Shown here piece by piece: positions 1 to 8,054 of a DNA stretch of 41,195 bases. The stretch covers positions 22,679 through 63,873 of the forward strand of contig JAHDID010000036.1 in the NCBI GenBank assembly GCA_020630975.1, read 5' to 3'. Below the pieces are notes generated by a model that saw nothing but the letters and a program-made list of their open reading frames with translations, did not search any database and was not told the origin of the DNA. Position numbers and translations under genes: made by a program. Source of the DNA: Verrucomicrobiota bacterium (GTDB lineage: Bacteria; Verrucomicrobiota; Verrucomicrobiia; Verrucomicrobiales; DEV007). How positions within the stretch are numbered: the stretch's first letter is position 1; every line of letters starts with the position of its first letter.

Positions 1-55
1 CAAGCAAAGAGGGCTGAAGCTCTGAAACACGGAAGATTGGGATCTTCCGCTACGC
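1..55. repeat. 55-bp direct repeat, copy 1, with hairpin
   Basis: This 55-bp segment recurs without mismatch at 117-171, a period of 116 bp. It contains an 8-bp stem with a 4-nt loop: CGGAAGAT at 30-37, TGGG at 38-41, ATCTTCCG at 42-49. The element may continue left of the window edge. It looks like a REP-type intergenic repeat; that class is an inference, since only two copies are visible and no other copy was noticed in the window. Confidence 0.8.
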
Positions 56-72
56 ATCGACCAACCCTGTAG

Positions 73-92
73 CTGAATTCCCCAGAATTCAG
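73..92. repeat. Hairpin between the two 55-bp repeats
   Basis: CTGAATTC (73-80), loop CCCA (81-84), GAATTCAG (85-92) form a perfect 8-bp stem with a 4-nt loop. Stem and loop lengths match those of the hairpins inside the flanking 55-bp repeats, although the sequence differs. It is probably part of the same composite REP-like array. Confidence 0.65.
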
Positions 93-116
93 ATCGCAAA
101 GCTTGCAGCCGCAACC

Positions 117-171
117 CAAGCAAAGAGGGCTGAAGCTCTGAAACACGGAAGATTGGGATCTTCCGCTACGC
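117..171. repeat. 55-bp direct repeat, copy 2, with hairpin
   Basis: Exact second copy of bases 1-55, with its hairpin at 146-165. The sequences diverge immediately after base 171. The remaining stretch up to the DUF3500 start (172-307) shows no further obvious feature beyond a GGAG at 292-295. Confidence 0.8.
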
Positions 172-307
172 GCGCCTAGGACGTGTAGCACTCTGGTCTG
201 AGCAACTTCAAGATTCAGCACAGTTTCCTGCGAGTGTTATGCTCCGCGATAAGGGGGTATGTTGAGTTCTGAGTTTGGCCTATACGAACTTGGAGAAATC
301 AGTCATT

Positions 308-1510
308 ATGATCTCCATGAAGACACGACTTCTTTGGTTTTGCATACTCGCCCTCGGCACCAGCCTAGTGATCGCCCAGCAGAAGAAGGGCAAAAAAGGC
401 CGCAAAGGAGGAAAAGGCGGGGCCTCCAAGTTTGTCGAAATGGAGCGCCAAGCTCTGGCCGAGCCGTTTCGCGGGGTCACCACGGATGGCCAAGTCCAGA
501 AAGACCTATTCGACATCGCTTCCACAGGAGTCAGCACCGAGCCCGTCAGGCAGGCCACTCAAGCCTTCCTCGCAGCCCTCAGCGACACGCAACGAGCCAA
601 GTCCACCTTCCCTATCGAAGACGACGAGTGGCGCAAATGGGCAAACATGCACAGCTACCCTAGGCAGGGTGTCAGCTTTGAGGAAATGACCGATGCCCAG
701 CGCCAGCTCGCCTTTGATATGATCGGCGCCGGCCTCAGCGCCAAAGGCCTGCGGACCACGCAAGACATCATGAAGCTAAATCTCACCATAGCCGAGATGT
801 CCGACAGGATCGGCGAGGCAGGCTATGGCCAGTGGGCCTACTACCTCACCATCATGGGCACGCCATCTACCACCGAGCCATGGGGCTGGCAGTTCGACGG
901 CCACCACTGCGTGATTAACTACTTCGTGCTGGGCGACCAAGTGGTAATGACTCCGCTATTCCTCGGCTCTGAGCCAGTCTGGGCCGAGGCCGGAAAGTTC
1001 AAAGGCACCATCGTCCTGCAAGAAGAGCAAAATATGGGCCTAGCGCTAGCTCAGAGCCTATCAGCCAAGCAGCGCGATACAGCTGTGATTACCTCGGAAA
1101 AAGCTGGCACCAATGCCAATACCGAAGCCTTTCGGGACAATGTCGTCATACCCACAGCAGGTATCCCCTACACCGCTCTCGACACCTCCCAACAGCAAGC
1201 TCTCCTCGACCTCACTAGCGAGTGGATCGGCCATCTCCGCGAAGGACACGCCCAGGTGAAGATGGCAGAAATCCGCAAACACCTAGATCAGACCCACTTT
1301 GCCTGGATCGGAGCTATGGAGGACGACTCAGTATTCTACTACCGCATCCAGAGCCCAGTCGTATTGATCGAATTCGACCACCAGCGCCCCATCGCCCTAG
1401 CTCGCGACGGCATACCCACCCGCCAACACATCCACGCCACCATCCGCACCCCCAATGGCAACGACTACGGCAAAGACCTACTACGCCAGCATTTGCAGCG
1501 CCATCATTGA
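308..1510 (+). CDS. DUF3500 family secreted protein
   Basis: Secreted protein of the DUF3500 family, whose biochemical function is not known to me. The N-terminus from the MKTRLL methionine (317) is a signal peptide with a hydrophobic core, followed by a Lys/Gly-rich stretch ([13 protein letters not shown]). Family hallmarks seen are a central [28 protein letters not shown] block and a C-terminal [13 protein letters not shown]...[23 protein letters not shown] block. The frame can be opened at a TTG (275), but ATG 308 or 317 is preferred because GGAG lies at 292-295 and a start there leaves a clean signal peptide. A 44-aa membrane ORF starts 12 bases downstream. The family call is firm; any enzymatic role is unknown. 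Confidence 0.88.
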   Translation: MISMKTRLLWFCILALGTSLVIAQQKKGKKGRKGGKGGASKFVEMERQALAEPFRGVTTDGQVQKDLFDIASTGVSTEPVRQATQAFLAALSDTQRAKSTFPIEDDEWRKWANMHSYPRQGVSFEEMTDAQRQLAFDMIGAGLSAKGLRTTQDIMKLNLTIAEMSDRIGEAGYGQWAYYLTIMGTPSTTEPWGWQFDGHHCVINYFVLGDQVVMTPLFLGSEPVWAEAGKFKGTIVLQEEQNMGLALAQSLSAKQRDTAVITSEKAGTNANTEAFRDNVVIPTAGIPYTALDTSQQQALLDLTSEWIGHLREGHAQVKMAEIRKHLDQTHFAWIGAMEDDSVFYYRIQSPVVLIEFDHQRPIALARDGIPTRQHIHATIRTPNGNDYGKDLLRQHLQRHH

Positions 1511-1522
1511 GCCCTACTCGAA

Positions 1523-1657
1523 ATGACAAAGAAAGACCCTGAGAGAAAAAGCTGTATCATCCCGCTAGAAAATATCCTCGCGACAATCCTCTCAGTCCTT
1601 ACTGTCTCCACCCTAGGCGCCCTCATCCTTTACCTGCTGAAGAACCTATCTAGGTAA
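1523..1657 (+). CDS. Small single-helix membrane protein (44 aa)
   Basis: A short ATG-to-TAA frame starting 12 bases after the DUF3500 stop. The product has a polar, positively charged N-terminus (MTKKDPERKS), one long hydrophobic helix at about residues 17-38 (from ENILATIL to LILYLL) and a basic end (KNLSR). This is the usual layout of a small bitopic membrane protein. No clear ribosome binding site precedes it, so it may be translated by coupling with the upstream gene. I do not recognise a family. The strong helix pattern makes chance less likely, but a chance ORF is possible. Confidence 0.5.
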   Translation: MTKKDPERKSCIIPLENILATILSVLTVSTLGALILYLLKNLSR

Positions 1658-1704
1658 GCCCCCTGTAGGCTATAACTGACTGCCCCCCTAGATTACTTCA
1701 AGCT

Positions 1705-1748
1705 GGCGAATTGTACCCTGTTGAATGAAAACTGTACCCTATTGAATC
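1705..1748 (+). repeat. 44-bp dispersed repeat, copy A
   Basis: It contains two tandem versions of TGTACCCTATTGA (starting at 1712 and 1733, 21 bp apart; the first has G for A). The whole 44 bp matches the reverse complement of 19067-19110 at 38 of 44 positions. It lies just beyond the 3' end of the protease gene. TG-starting, internally repeated ends are typical of IS21- or IS481-type transposon termini, so this could be a solo end or a MITE remnant. No transposase is present. Confidence 0.6.
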
Positions 1749-1751
1749 GGG

Positions 1752-3407
1752 TCATGGGGTCCGCACTTTTACCTGGTAGAAACGCTTTTCCGCGCTGGCT
1801 GGAGCCACTCCAGTGATAGAGCCGTCATCGGTCCAAGTGGCTTCCGCGCCTTCGAAGGAAATGCTAGGACTATCGATGGCAGTCCAATTGGTCTGATCTG
1901 CCGACCAGTAGATATCGAAAATATCTCGCGACTGCAGTGTCTCTAGGACATCCCACTTGATGCTCACATTGCCATCGCCGAGCATCTCGATCGACGTCTG
2001 CGAGGCTGCTAAAGATAGGGTGTGATAGACCTGCAACTTCCCCCAACCATAGTATTCATCGTATCCAGCCGTATCATTGGCATCACCGGCCTGATCGGTA
2101 GCCCCGGCGCGGATCAGGTGTTTGATATCCTCACTGGAGTAATTCGCCCCGACCGCCTTGATCAGAGCTGCAGCCCCTGATACTTGGGGGGCAGCCACCG
2201 AGGTCCCCCACTGGGCTACGACCTGAGCTTCATCATTGATGCCGACCATCTGCCTGCCTGGTGCGACCAAATCCAACTCTGGGCCCCAGTTGCTAAAAGC
2301 ACTCTTGGTCCCATCCTGCTCAGTCGCTCCGACTGTCAGTACACCGGGTAGATTCCCCGGCATAGCGATGGAGTTGATCCCATCGTTGTGACTGATCGAT
2401 ACGACCAAGATATCGGCAGCGACTGCTCGTGCGACCGCTGCAGCTAGTCCGGTATTTTCGATCTGAGCGCCCAGCGAAAGATTGATGATATCGACACCAG
2501 CATCGACCGCGTAGTCGACACCGAGAGTGATATTGGAGATGAAACCGGTATTATTTTCGTTCAAAGCCTTAATCGGCATGATCTGACAATTCCAATCAAT
2601 CCCAGTCACCCCGATCGAGTTATTAGCATTCGCCGCTAGGATCGTCGCTACGATAGTCCCATGCCCGTGGTCATCGATAGGATCGCTGTCGTCATTGGCG
2701 AAATCATACCCAGCTACATGACGACCTGTGAAATCATTGAGACTCGTCCTCACGCCGGTATCGATCACAGCCACAGTGACACCGGCAGAGCCCTGAGAGA
2801 TCTCCCAGGCATCTGGCATGCCGATCTCAGGATGATGCCATTGATTGGCGTAGTAGGGATCATTGGGATCTGGCACAGCTCCTCCCATCGCCAGGCCATC
2901 GAGCTCCACTGTCGCATAGCTGCCGACCAGCTCCTGAGAGGCCGTGAGCTCGCCAATGATCCCCTGAAAATCTCTCGCACCTAGCTCGACACGGATGAGA
3001 CGACTACCAGCAGGCATCGGAGTCAGTACCGCACCAGTACGCCGCAGCAGACTCTTTGCCATCTCTAGCCCGCCCGGAGCAGCACTGCTCACGGTGAAAT
3101 GGTCTGCACTGTATCGCAGTGCAGTGGCCGCATCGTCCGCCAATGTGATTTCGAGTAGCTCTCGGCCATCACTACCCTCGTGTGGGACGATCTTGGAGGA
3201 AATGATCTGGCTCCCCTCAGGCAATCCACAGAAACTTTGCCACGAGCGCTCTGGCGAATCTAGGCGAAGGGAATATGCCGCAGCAGATTCTGCATCTGAG
3301 GATTCATCACCCTCAGATGCCTTGTCCGGCTTCATTAGATACCAGCAGCAGCCTATCAGCAATGCTGCCGAACCAATGAGAATCTTGATTTTACTTGTGG
3401 GGGCCAT
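1752..3407 (-). CDS. Subtilisin-like (S8) serine protease, probable lipoprotein
   Basis: Secreted S8-family serine endopeptidase of 551 aa from the chosen ATG. The catalytic triad is visible: Asp216 (VAVIDTG), His249 (GHGHGT context DDHGHGT) and Ser403 (GTSVAAP). The oxyanion Asn is probably N341 (SISHND). The N-terminus MAPTSKIKILIGSAALLIGC carries a lipobox-like LIGC, so membrane anchoring is likely. Residues 60-180 look like a propeptide or inhibitor-like region, and the last 80 residues form a separate beta-rich domain, possibly fibronectin-like. The frame can be extended upstream to a TTG at 3512, but that adds a second hydrophobic run and is not supported. No neighbour on the same strand suggests a substrate; its promoter must lie in the gap shared with the divergent gene at 3533. 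Confidence 0.88.
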   Translation of the reverse strand: MAPTSKIKILIGSAALLIGCCWYLMKPDKASEGDESSDAESAAAYSLRLDSPERSWQSFCGLPEGSQIISSKIVPHEGSDGRELLEITLADDAATALRYSADHFTVSSAAPGGLEMAKSLLRRTGAVLTPMPAGSRLIRVELGARDFQGIIGELTASQELVGSYATVELDGLAMGGAVPDPNDPYYANQWHHPEIGMPDAWEISQGSAGVTVAVIDTGVRTSLNDFTGRHVAGYDFANDDSDPIDDHGHGTIVATILAANANNSIGVTGIDWNCQIMPIKALNENNTGFISNITLGVDYAVDAGVDIINLSLGAQIENTGLAAAVARAVAADILVVSISHNDGINSIAMPGNLPGVLTVGATEQDGTKSAFSNWGPELDLVAPGRQMVGINDEAQVVAQWGTSVAAPQVSGAAALIKAVGANYSSEDIKHLIRAGATDQAGDANDTAGYDEYYGWGKLQVYHTLSLAASQTSIEMLGDGNVSIKWDVLETLQSRDIFDIYWSADQTNWTAIDSPSISFEGAEATWTDDGSITGVAPASAEKRFYQVKVRTP

Positions 3408-3532
3408 CTGATAAAAGAGGCGAGGGGGCAATAAGAATTTACACCTGATTATAATCACAATAAATACAATAATTAAAAACTTTCCCTGTCTCGATTGATT
3501 AAAGCCAGCCAAGCCCGTAGTCTCAGTTCATT

Positions 3533-4012
3533 ATGAGTCTCGACCCAGGAGGACGCCCCGGCGGGGAATTGAAGTTTTTTATCGGTCTCGCACTGGCAGC
3601 AGTGGGGATCTGGCTATTTTTTGATTCGGTGCGTTTCACCTCTGGGCATCACGGACTGCTCTCTGGAGCGATCGGAGGACACGGTAAAGGCGGCGGCAGA
3701 GGCCATGGCGGAGGCGGCATGGGCCAGACCACATCGATGGGACTGCTCCTCGTCCCACTTTTCACAGGCGTTGTAGCCTTGTTTTTTAATGTCCGCCAGA
3801 AATGGGCCTGGGGGCTGACAGGACTGGGGCTCATCATCCTAGCTGTCGAGATCGTCAGCCGATTGCGCCCACATTTCGATGTGAAGTCCTCGCACGCCAT
3901 CCTCATGATCCTACTCATCGCTGGTGGATTTGGCCTGATGCTGCGCGGCTATCTCGACGACCGCCGCAAGGGCACTGGAGATCCCCCTAGCCAAGCACGA
4001 AAAAGCGGTTGA
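3533..4012 (+). CDS. Small four-helix membrane protein with Gly/His-rich loop
   Basis: A 159-aa integral membrane protein with hydrophobic segments at about residues 14-30, 69-85, 91-107 and 120-138. Between helices 1 and 2 is an extremely Gly-rich loop with four histidines (from GHHGLL to GGGGMG), which could bind a metal or act as a flexible linker. The start ATG at 3533 is the first in frame. It is divergent from the protease and lies 101 bp upstream of the chaperone gene. No family recognised. The intervening stretch 4013-4113 shows no convincing terminator. Confidence 0.65.
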   Translation: MSLDPGGRPGGELKFFIGLALAAVGIWLFFDSVRFTSGHHGLLSGAIGGHGKGGGRGHGGGGMGQTTSMGLLLVPLFTGVVALFFNVRQKWAWGLTGLGLIILAVEIVSRLRPHFDVKSSHAILMILLIAGGFGLMLRGYLDDRRKGTGDPPSQARKSG

Positions 4013-4113
4013 AGCCGCAGTCTTTCGTTACTACTTTTGCGGCCCTCTCGCTTTTGGGCTTGGCCTTTCAGATGAGGGCACGACTCACATTTTATTCATA
4101 GCTACCACGTATC

Positions 4114-5760
4114 ATGCTCACACTTTTTCGGAAGTTTCAAAAAGAGGCGCTCATCCTACTGGCCGTCATCATCATCATCGCGTTCGCCTTGCTACCCAAC
4201 GTCGACCTGAACGACGAGCTGCTGGGCACGGAAAACTGCGTCATCAAAGTGGGCGATCGCTGCTACCGCAGAGACGAGGCACTCAAGCTCGCCAGCTACA
4301 TGAATCTCGCATATGGCCTGCAGATGACTGACTTTGTCGAGACACTTACCGATCCAGGCAGAGGCGACGGCGACCCATCCACAGAGTTCGTCATGAATCT
4401 CTTGGTCCTGCGCAAGCAAGCTGAGAAGATGGGTATCGAGCCAAGTGCAGAGGAGATCAAGGCGGCCATCCCAGAGCTACCAGCCCTGAAAGGATCCAGC
4501 TACATGGATGGCGATGTGGTCCGCTCTTTTCTGACCCGCCAAGGACTGACCGAGGGCGATCTCGCACAACTGGTAAAAGACTATCTCTCATTCAGGCAAA
4601 TGAAGGAACTGGTAGGAGCAGGCATCCAGGCCGTGCCCACAGCATCGGAAAAGAGCTACATCCAGGCTAACCAGCGCTACACGGCCTCGCTCATCAATTT
4701 CGACCGCTCCAGCTACATCGACCAAGCTGATGTCAGCGAAGAAGAGGTCAAAAAATACTTCGACGATCGCCAGCCAAAGGCTCCAGAGATCCCACAAGCC
4801 ACACCTGACTTCGCAGAGACCTCTAGCGCAGGAGAAGAGTCCACCGAGGAAGCCCAGCCAGAGCAGCCGCAACCAACATCTGGCGAGCTGATGACCGCCC
4901 AGAAGCGTGGCTTTGATTACGTAAAATTCACCCCTGAAAAGTTGGCCGAGGACGCCACTCAGGAACAAAAGGCCAAGAGCCGAGTGACCTTCGCCAAGGG
5001 CGTAAACCAGATCTACGCTCAACTCGCCGAGCCCGATGCAGACTTTGCCGCGATCGCAGCAGGCCTGTCTGACAAAGGCAGCCAACCTTTCAGCATCGCT
5101 GTCGAAAAACTCGAGCCATTCTCAGAGGACGAAGCACCAAAAGAGGTCAATCAAGACCCTGCCCTACTTCGCTCTCTGTTCAGCGACACACTCAACATGG
5201 GCCAAGTCAGCGTCCCCGCCTCTGGCCCTGAAGGCGCCTACTACATCTTCCGCTACAGCGATACCGTAGAGCCGCGCCCGATGACTCTCGAGGAAGCCAA
5301 GCCCCTCATCAAGGAAGTCCTGAAAGTGAAGAAGTCTGACCAGCTGGCCAGCGATGCCGCCAATGCAGGCCTAGCCAAGCTCCAAGCCGCTCTCGATGCA
5401 GGCGACTCAATCCTCGATGCCGCTAGTGCCAACAACTTTGACCTAGTCGAACTGCCAAACTTCTCAGCCTCTGAGCCACCAGCAGACCGCACAGATAGCG
5501 GTCTGATCATCGGAGCTGTCACAGGCGTCGAGGCAGGCAAGCTCTCCGCTGTGAAGCAACAATTCGGCGGCCGCGGTTACTTCATCGCCCATGTGGATAA
5601 AATCGAGATCTACAAGGACAATGAAAAAGCTATCGCCCTAGTCGCTCTCGAAGAAGAAGCCAAAAAAGAAGAGAAGCACAATCTCTTCCTCGCCTGGCTC
5701 ACCCAGCGTGCTGCAGAGATCGGCGGCGAGCGCAACAATAGTCTGCAAAACTACCGATAA
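4114..5760 (+). CDS. PpiD/SurA-like periplasmic folding factor
   Basis: A membrane-anchored periplasmic chaperone resembling PpiD and SurA, which assist folding of exported and outer-membrane proteins. It has a short cytoplasmic start (MLTLFRKFQKE) and one transmembrane helix at about residues 11-27. A SurA-N-like helical region covers about 35-180, including EFVMNLLVLRKQAEKMGIEPSAEEI. An acidic Pro/Glu-rich linker follows at about 225-262, then a parvulin-like segment (LFSDTLNMGQVSVP...GAYYIFRYSD) near residues 350-390. The parvulin signature is degenerate, so peptidyl-prolyl isomerase activity is uncertain while a chaperone role is more secure. At 548 aa it is somewhat shorter than E. coli PpiD. 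The TPR gene begins 5 bases after its stop, suggesting an operon. Confidence 0.78.
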   Translation: MLTLFRKFQKEALILLAVIIIIAFALLPNVDLNDELLGTENCVIKVGDRCYRRDEALKLASYMNLAYGLQMTDFVETLTDPGRGDGDPSTEFVMNLLVLRKQAEKMGIEPSAEEIKAAIPELPALKGSSYMDGDVVRSFLTRQGLTEGDLAQLVKDYLSFRQMKELVGAGIQAVPTASEKSYIQANQRYTASLINFDRSSYIDQADVSEEEVKKYFDDRQPKAPEIPQATPDFAETSSAGEESTEEAQPEQPQPTSGELMTAQKRGFDYVKFTPEKLAEDATQEQKAKSRVTFAKGVNQIYAQLAEPDADFAAIAAGLSDKGSQPFSIAVEKLEPFSEDEAPKEVNQDPALLRSLFSDTLNMGQVSVPASGPEGAYYIFRYSDTVEPRPMTLEEAKPLIKEVLKVKKSDQLASDAANAGLAKLQAALDAGDSILDAASANNFDLVELPNFSASEPPADRTDSGLIIGAVTGVEAGKLSAVKQQFGGRGYFIAHVDKIEIYKDNEKAIALVALEEEAKKEEKHNLFLAWLTQRAAEIGGERNNSLQNYR

Positions 5761-5765
5761 CGAAA

Positions 5766-6125
5766 ATGTCCGTCGACCCTGCCAAAGCCGATCAGGAGCG
5801 CGACGAGCTTTTCGATGATGCCAATGGCGACTTGGCCATTGGCGATCTCGAGTCGGCGGTCGAAAAATACCGTCGCTGTGTCGAGATAGATCCCGATTTT
5901 TTCGATGGCTGGCATGCCCTCGGCATGGCTCTCATGAAGACTGGCCAGATCAAAGAAGCCATCGGCGCGGGGCTACAGGCCACCACCCTACAGCCCAACG
6001 ATCTGCTAGCCTGGACTGGCCTCTCACAGATGTATGTGCAGGATGGCCAGATAGGCGAAGCCGAAGATGCCAAAAGCAACGCCCGCATCCTCTCGCTGGG
6101 TGGCAAAGTGGTTAAGGAATCGTGA
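5766..6125 (+). CDS. TPR-repeat protein
   Basis: A 119-aa protein made almost entirely of tetratricopeptide repeats: residues 17-50 (GDLAIGDLESAVEKYRRCVE), 51-84 (WHALGMALMKTGQIKEAI) and 85-112 (WTGLSQMYVQDGQIGEAE) each show the helix-turn-helix pattern with the W/A/G/Y positions of TPRs. There is no signal peptide, so it is probably cytosolic and mediates protein-protein contacts. It is 5 bp downstream of the PpiD-like gene and almost certainly co-transcribed with it. Partner unknown. Confidence 0.82.
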   Translation: MSVDPAKADQERDELFDDANGDLAIGDLESAVEKYRRCVEIDPDFFDGWHALGMALMKTGQIKEAIGAGLQATTLQPNDLLAWTGLSQMYVQDGQIGEAEDAKSNARILSLGGKVVKES

Positions 6126-6144
6126 TTCGATTTGGATTATCGGG

Positions 6145-6173
6145 TTGAAATTCTGGCCACTGCCCTGAATAAG
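6145..6173 (+). promoter_or_regulatory. Possible sigma-70-type promoter before the lectin-domain genes
   Basis: TTGAAA at 6145-6150, a 17-bp spacer, and AATAAG at 6168-6173 (four of six matches to TATAAT). It lies in the 76-bp gap after the TPR gene and about 30 bp before the ATG at 6202. The -10 box is weak and the call rests on spacing alone. Confidence 0.3.
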
Positions 6174-6201
6174 AGATTCTTCTCGATTCGTACTATTACC
6201 G

Positions 6202-8046
6202 ATGTCGTCTCGCTCACTCTTTCTTCTACTTCTAGGCTGCCTAGCCTGCTCACCAGTCAGCTCGGCTCTCGACAATACTACCGGTCTCTGGCAGACCGTC
6301 GTACGAGCTAGCGATGGCCTACTGCTATCACCTCTCGATGATGTGACCGCCGATTTCCCCAAGCCGGTATCGCACTTTCTACTGAGATTTCGCGGCTGGC
6401 GGGGCAACTCCTTCACTCTGGAGTATGAAGACTCCAAAAGTAATCAAGGCAGATACTCCTCACATACCGGCACTGGTGGCGGTAGCTTGGCCACTCTCGC
6501 ATCTAGCCGTGCTGATACTCCTTCCAGTGGTTTCGATCATCAGGCTTTCATCCTATTCTCGGATGGCAAAGTCAAAGCCTGGCAAAGATCGAGCCAGATC
6601 GATACCAGAGCCCAACTCCTGAAACGGCCTTTTTCCGGCAGTGATATTAAAAAGTTACACCTTAAGACTTGGAATCCCCATGCTCTCCCCTACTTCTTTC
6701 CCGCCCACATTCGCCAAATAGAGATCCTACTCCCCACCCCCGAACAGCTCGAAGAACTCCAACAAACGCGACGTACATCCGATCTCCTAGAGATACCTGG
6801 CATTGCCTTTCCCGAGGATCCCCAGTTCGATACGTTTTCACTCGAATTCGACTCCACCTGCAGATACTTCGCTAAAGGAAATTTCGCAAAAGCCGCAGAG
6901 CGAGCAGACCAGATGCTGGCTGATCACTCGCTAGCCGATAGCGATCCCTACCGTGAGGTGCTGACCAGTATCAGCCAATGCGGCAGCGCTATCACCGCTC
7001 TAAAATCAAATATCGATGCGAATGGAACGACATGGCCAGAGCTCGCGGATAATCCCCACTATCGCCTCAATCCAGAAACCGGTCATGCCTACCTCTACCT
7101 ACCCATCCTCGCCGCTCGGGTACATGCAGAGCGACTAGCCGCAGCAGCAGGTGGCCACTTGGCTACGATCGGACCACCAGAGTCTGTAGAAGCCCAAACC
7201 CTCTACGGCTGGCTGGCCGAACAAGTGCCGATGCCCATCGCTCTATCTCACCGCACACGCAAACGCAACGGCTACCACCTAGGCGCCGACTGGGGTGGCA
7301 AGTTCCGCTCCAGATGGAGCTGGCAGACTCTGGAGCCAGACCATTTCGACGAGCAGCCTTGGCGAGAAGCCTCCGTGCGCAACTACTCCACCTTTTCCGG
7401 CCATGCGCTACTCGGCTGGAGCCTCCCCCCCGCCGAGAAGGACGACCCCACAAAACGCATACCTAAACTCGATTGGCAGATCATCACAGACCAGGCCAGC
7501 GCCTTCCCGCTCATCGAATTTCCCAGCCCAGCGACTCGATACCCCGTGCCGATGCTGAATCACCCCAACGCCCGCGATGCCGAACCCGGCCCCACAGGTG
7601 ACCCCCTACAGGATTTCGAGATCAGCTTTATTCACAACTGGCAAAACGAAATCATCGAACCTCACAACAGCGCCGAGCAGCTACTACGTGAAAGATATGC
7701 CGGTGCCCTAGAGAGGCAGGCACGTACCATCGCTCAAACAGGCGAACTCGATACCGTACTACCATGGTATAACGAACTGCAAAACACGAAAGAAGGCGCC
7801 GAACTGATCCCTCACTCAGAAGACACCCCCGCCGGTCTCGTCGAGCTTCGCGAAATCTGGAATACAGAGTATGACAAACTCGTAGCCCTAGATCAAACGC
7901 GCCGCTCTGCCGCTATCACCCAAGCGACAGATCAACTCACCACGATCGCAGAGGCATACACGGCAGACGATAAAAAGAAACGAGCTAACGCCGCCCAAAA
8001 GCGAATCAAACAACTACAAAAAGGCGAGGGACTACCTGAAGAATAA
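6202..8046 (+). CDS. Secreted C-type-lectin-domain protein
   Basis: A 614-aa exported protein. The N-terminus has a strong signal peptide with a lipobox-like LLGC at residues 10-13, so it may be a lipoprotein. Residues about 290-440 resemble a C-type-lectin-like fold: AYLYLPILAARVHAERLAAAAGG opens it (helix with the typical gene-product pattern 'A..A...GGHLATI'), and WQIITDQASAFPLIEFP closes it. The cysteines of animal lectins are missing, as is usual for bacterial versions. The C-terminal 120 residues are helical and charged, probably coiled coil. It is followed after 8 bp by a second lectin-domain gene with the same end motif (PLIEFP versus PIIEFP), suggesting duplication. The ligand is unknown; carbohydrate or protein binding at the cell surface is inference. 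Confidence 0.65.
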   Translation: MSSRSLFLLLLGCLACSPVSSALDNTTGLWQTVVRASDGLLLSPLDDVTADFPKPVSHFLLRFRGWRGNSFTLEYEDSKSNQGRYSSHTGTGGGSLATLASSRADTPSSGFDHQAFILFSDGKVKAWQRSSQIDTRAQLLKRPFSGSDIKKLHLKTWNPHALPYFFPAHIRQIEILLPTPEQLEELQQTRRTSDLLEIPGIAFPEDPQFDTFSLEFDSTCRYFAKGNFAKAAERADQMLADHSLADSDPYREVLTSISQCGSAITALKSNIDANGTTWPELADNPHYRLNPETGHAYLYLPILAARVHAERLAAAAGGHLATIGPPESVEAQTLYGWLAEQVPMPIALSHRTRKRNGYHLGADWGGKFRSRWSWQTLEPDHFDEQPWREASVRNYSTFSGHALLGWSLPPAEKDDPTKRIPKLDWQIITDQASAFPLIEFPSPATRYPVPMLNHPNARDAEPGPTGDPLQDFEISFIHNWQNEIIEPHNSAEQLLRERYAGALERQARTIAQTGELDTVLPWYNELQNTKEGAELIPHSEDTPAGLVELREIWNTEYDKLVALDQTRRSAAITQATDQLTTIAEAYTADDKKKRANAAQKRIKQLQKGEGLPEE

Positions 8047-8054
8047 CTAAAGCT

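Noticed and set aside
3408-3512. N-terminal extension of the protease to a TTG at 3512
   Set aside because: It adds an extra hydrophobic run before a clean signal peptide with a lipobox, and no ribosome binding site supports it.
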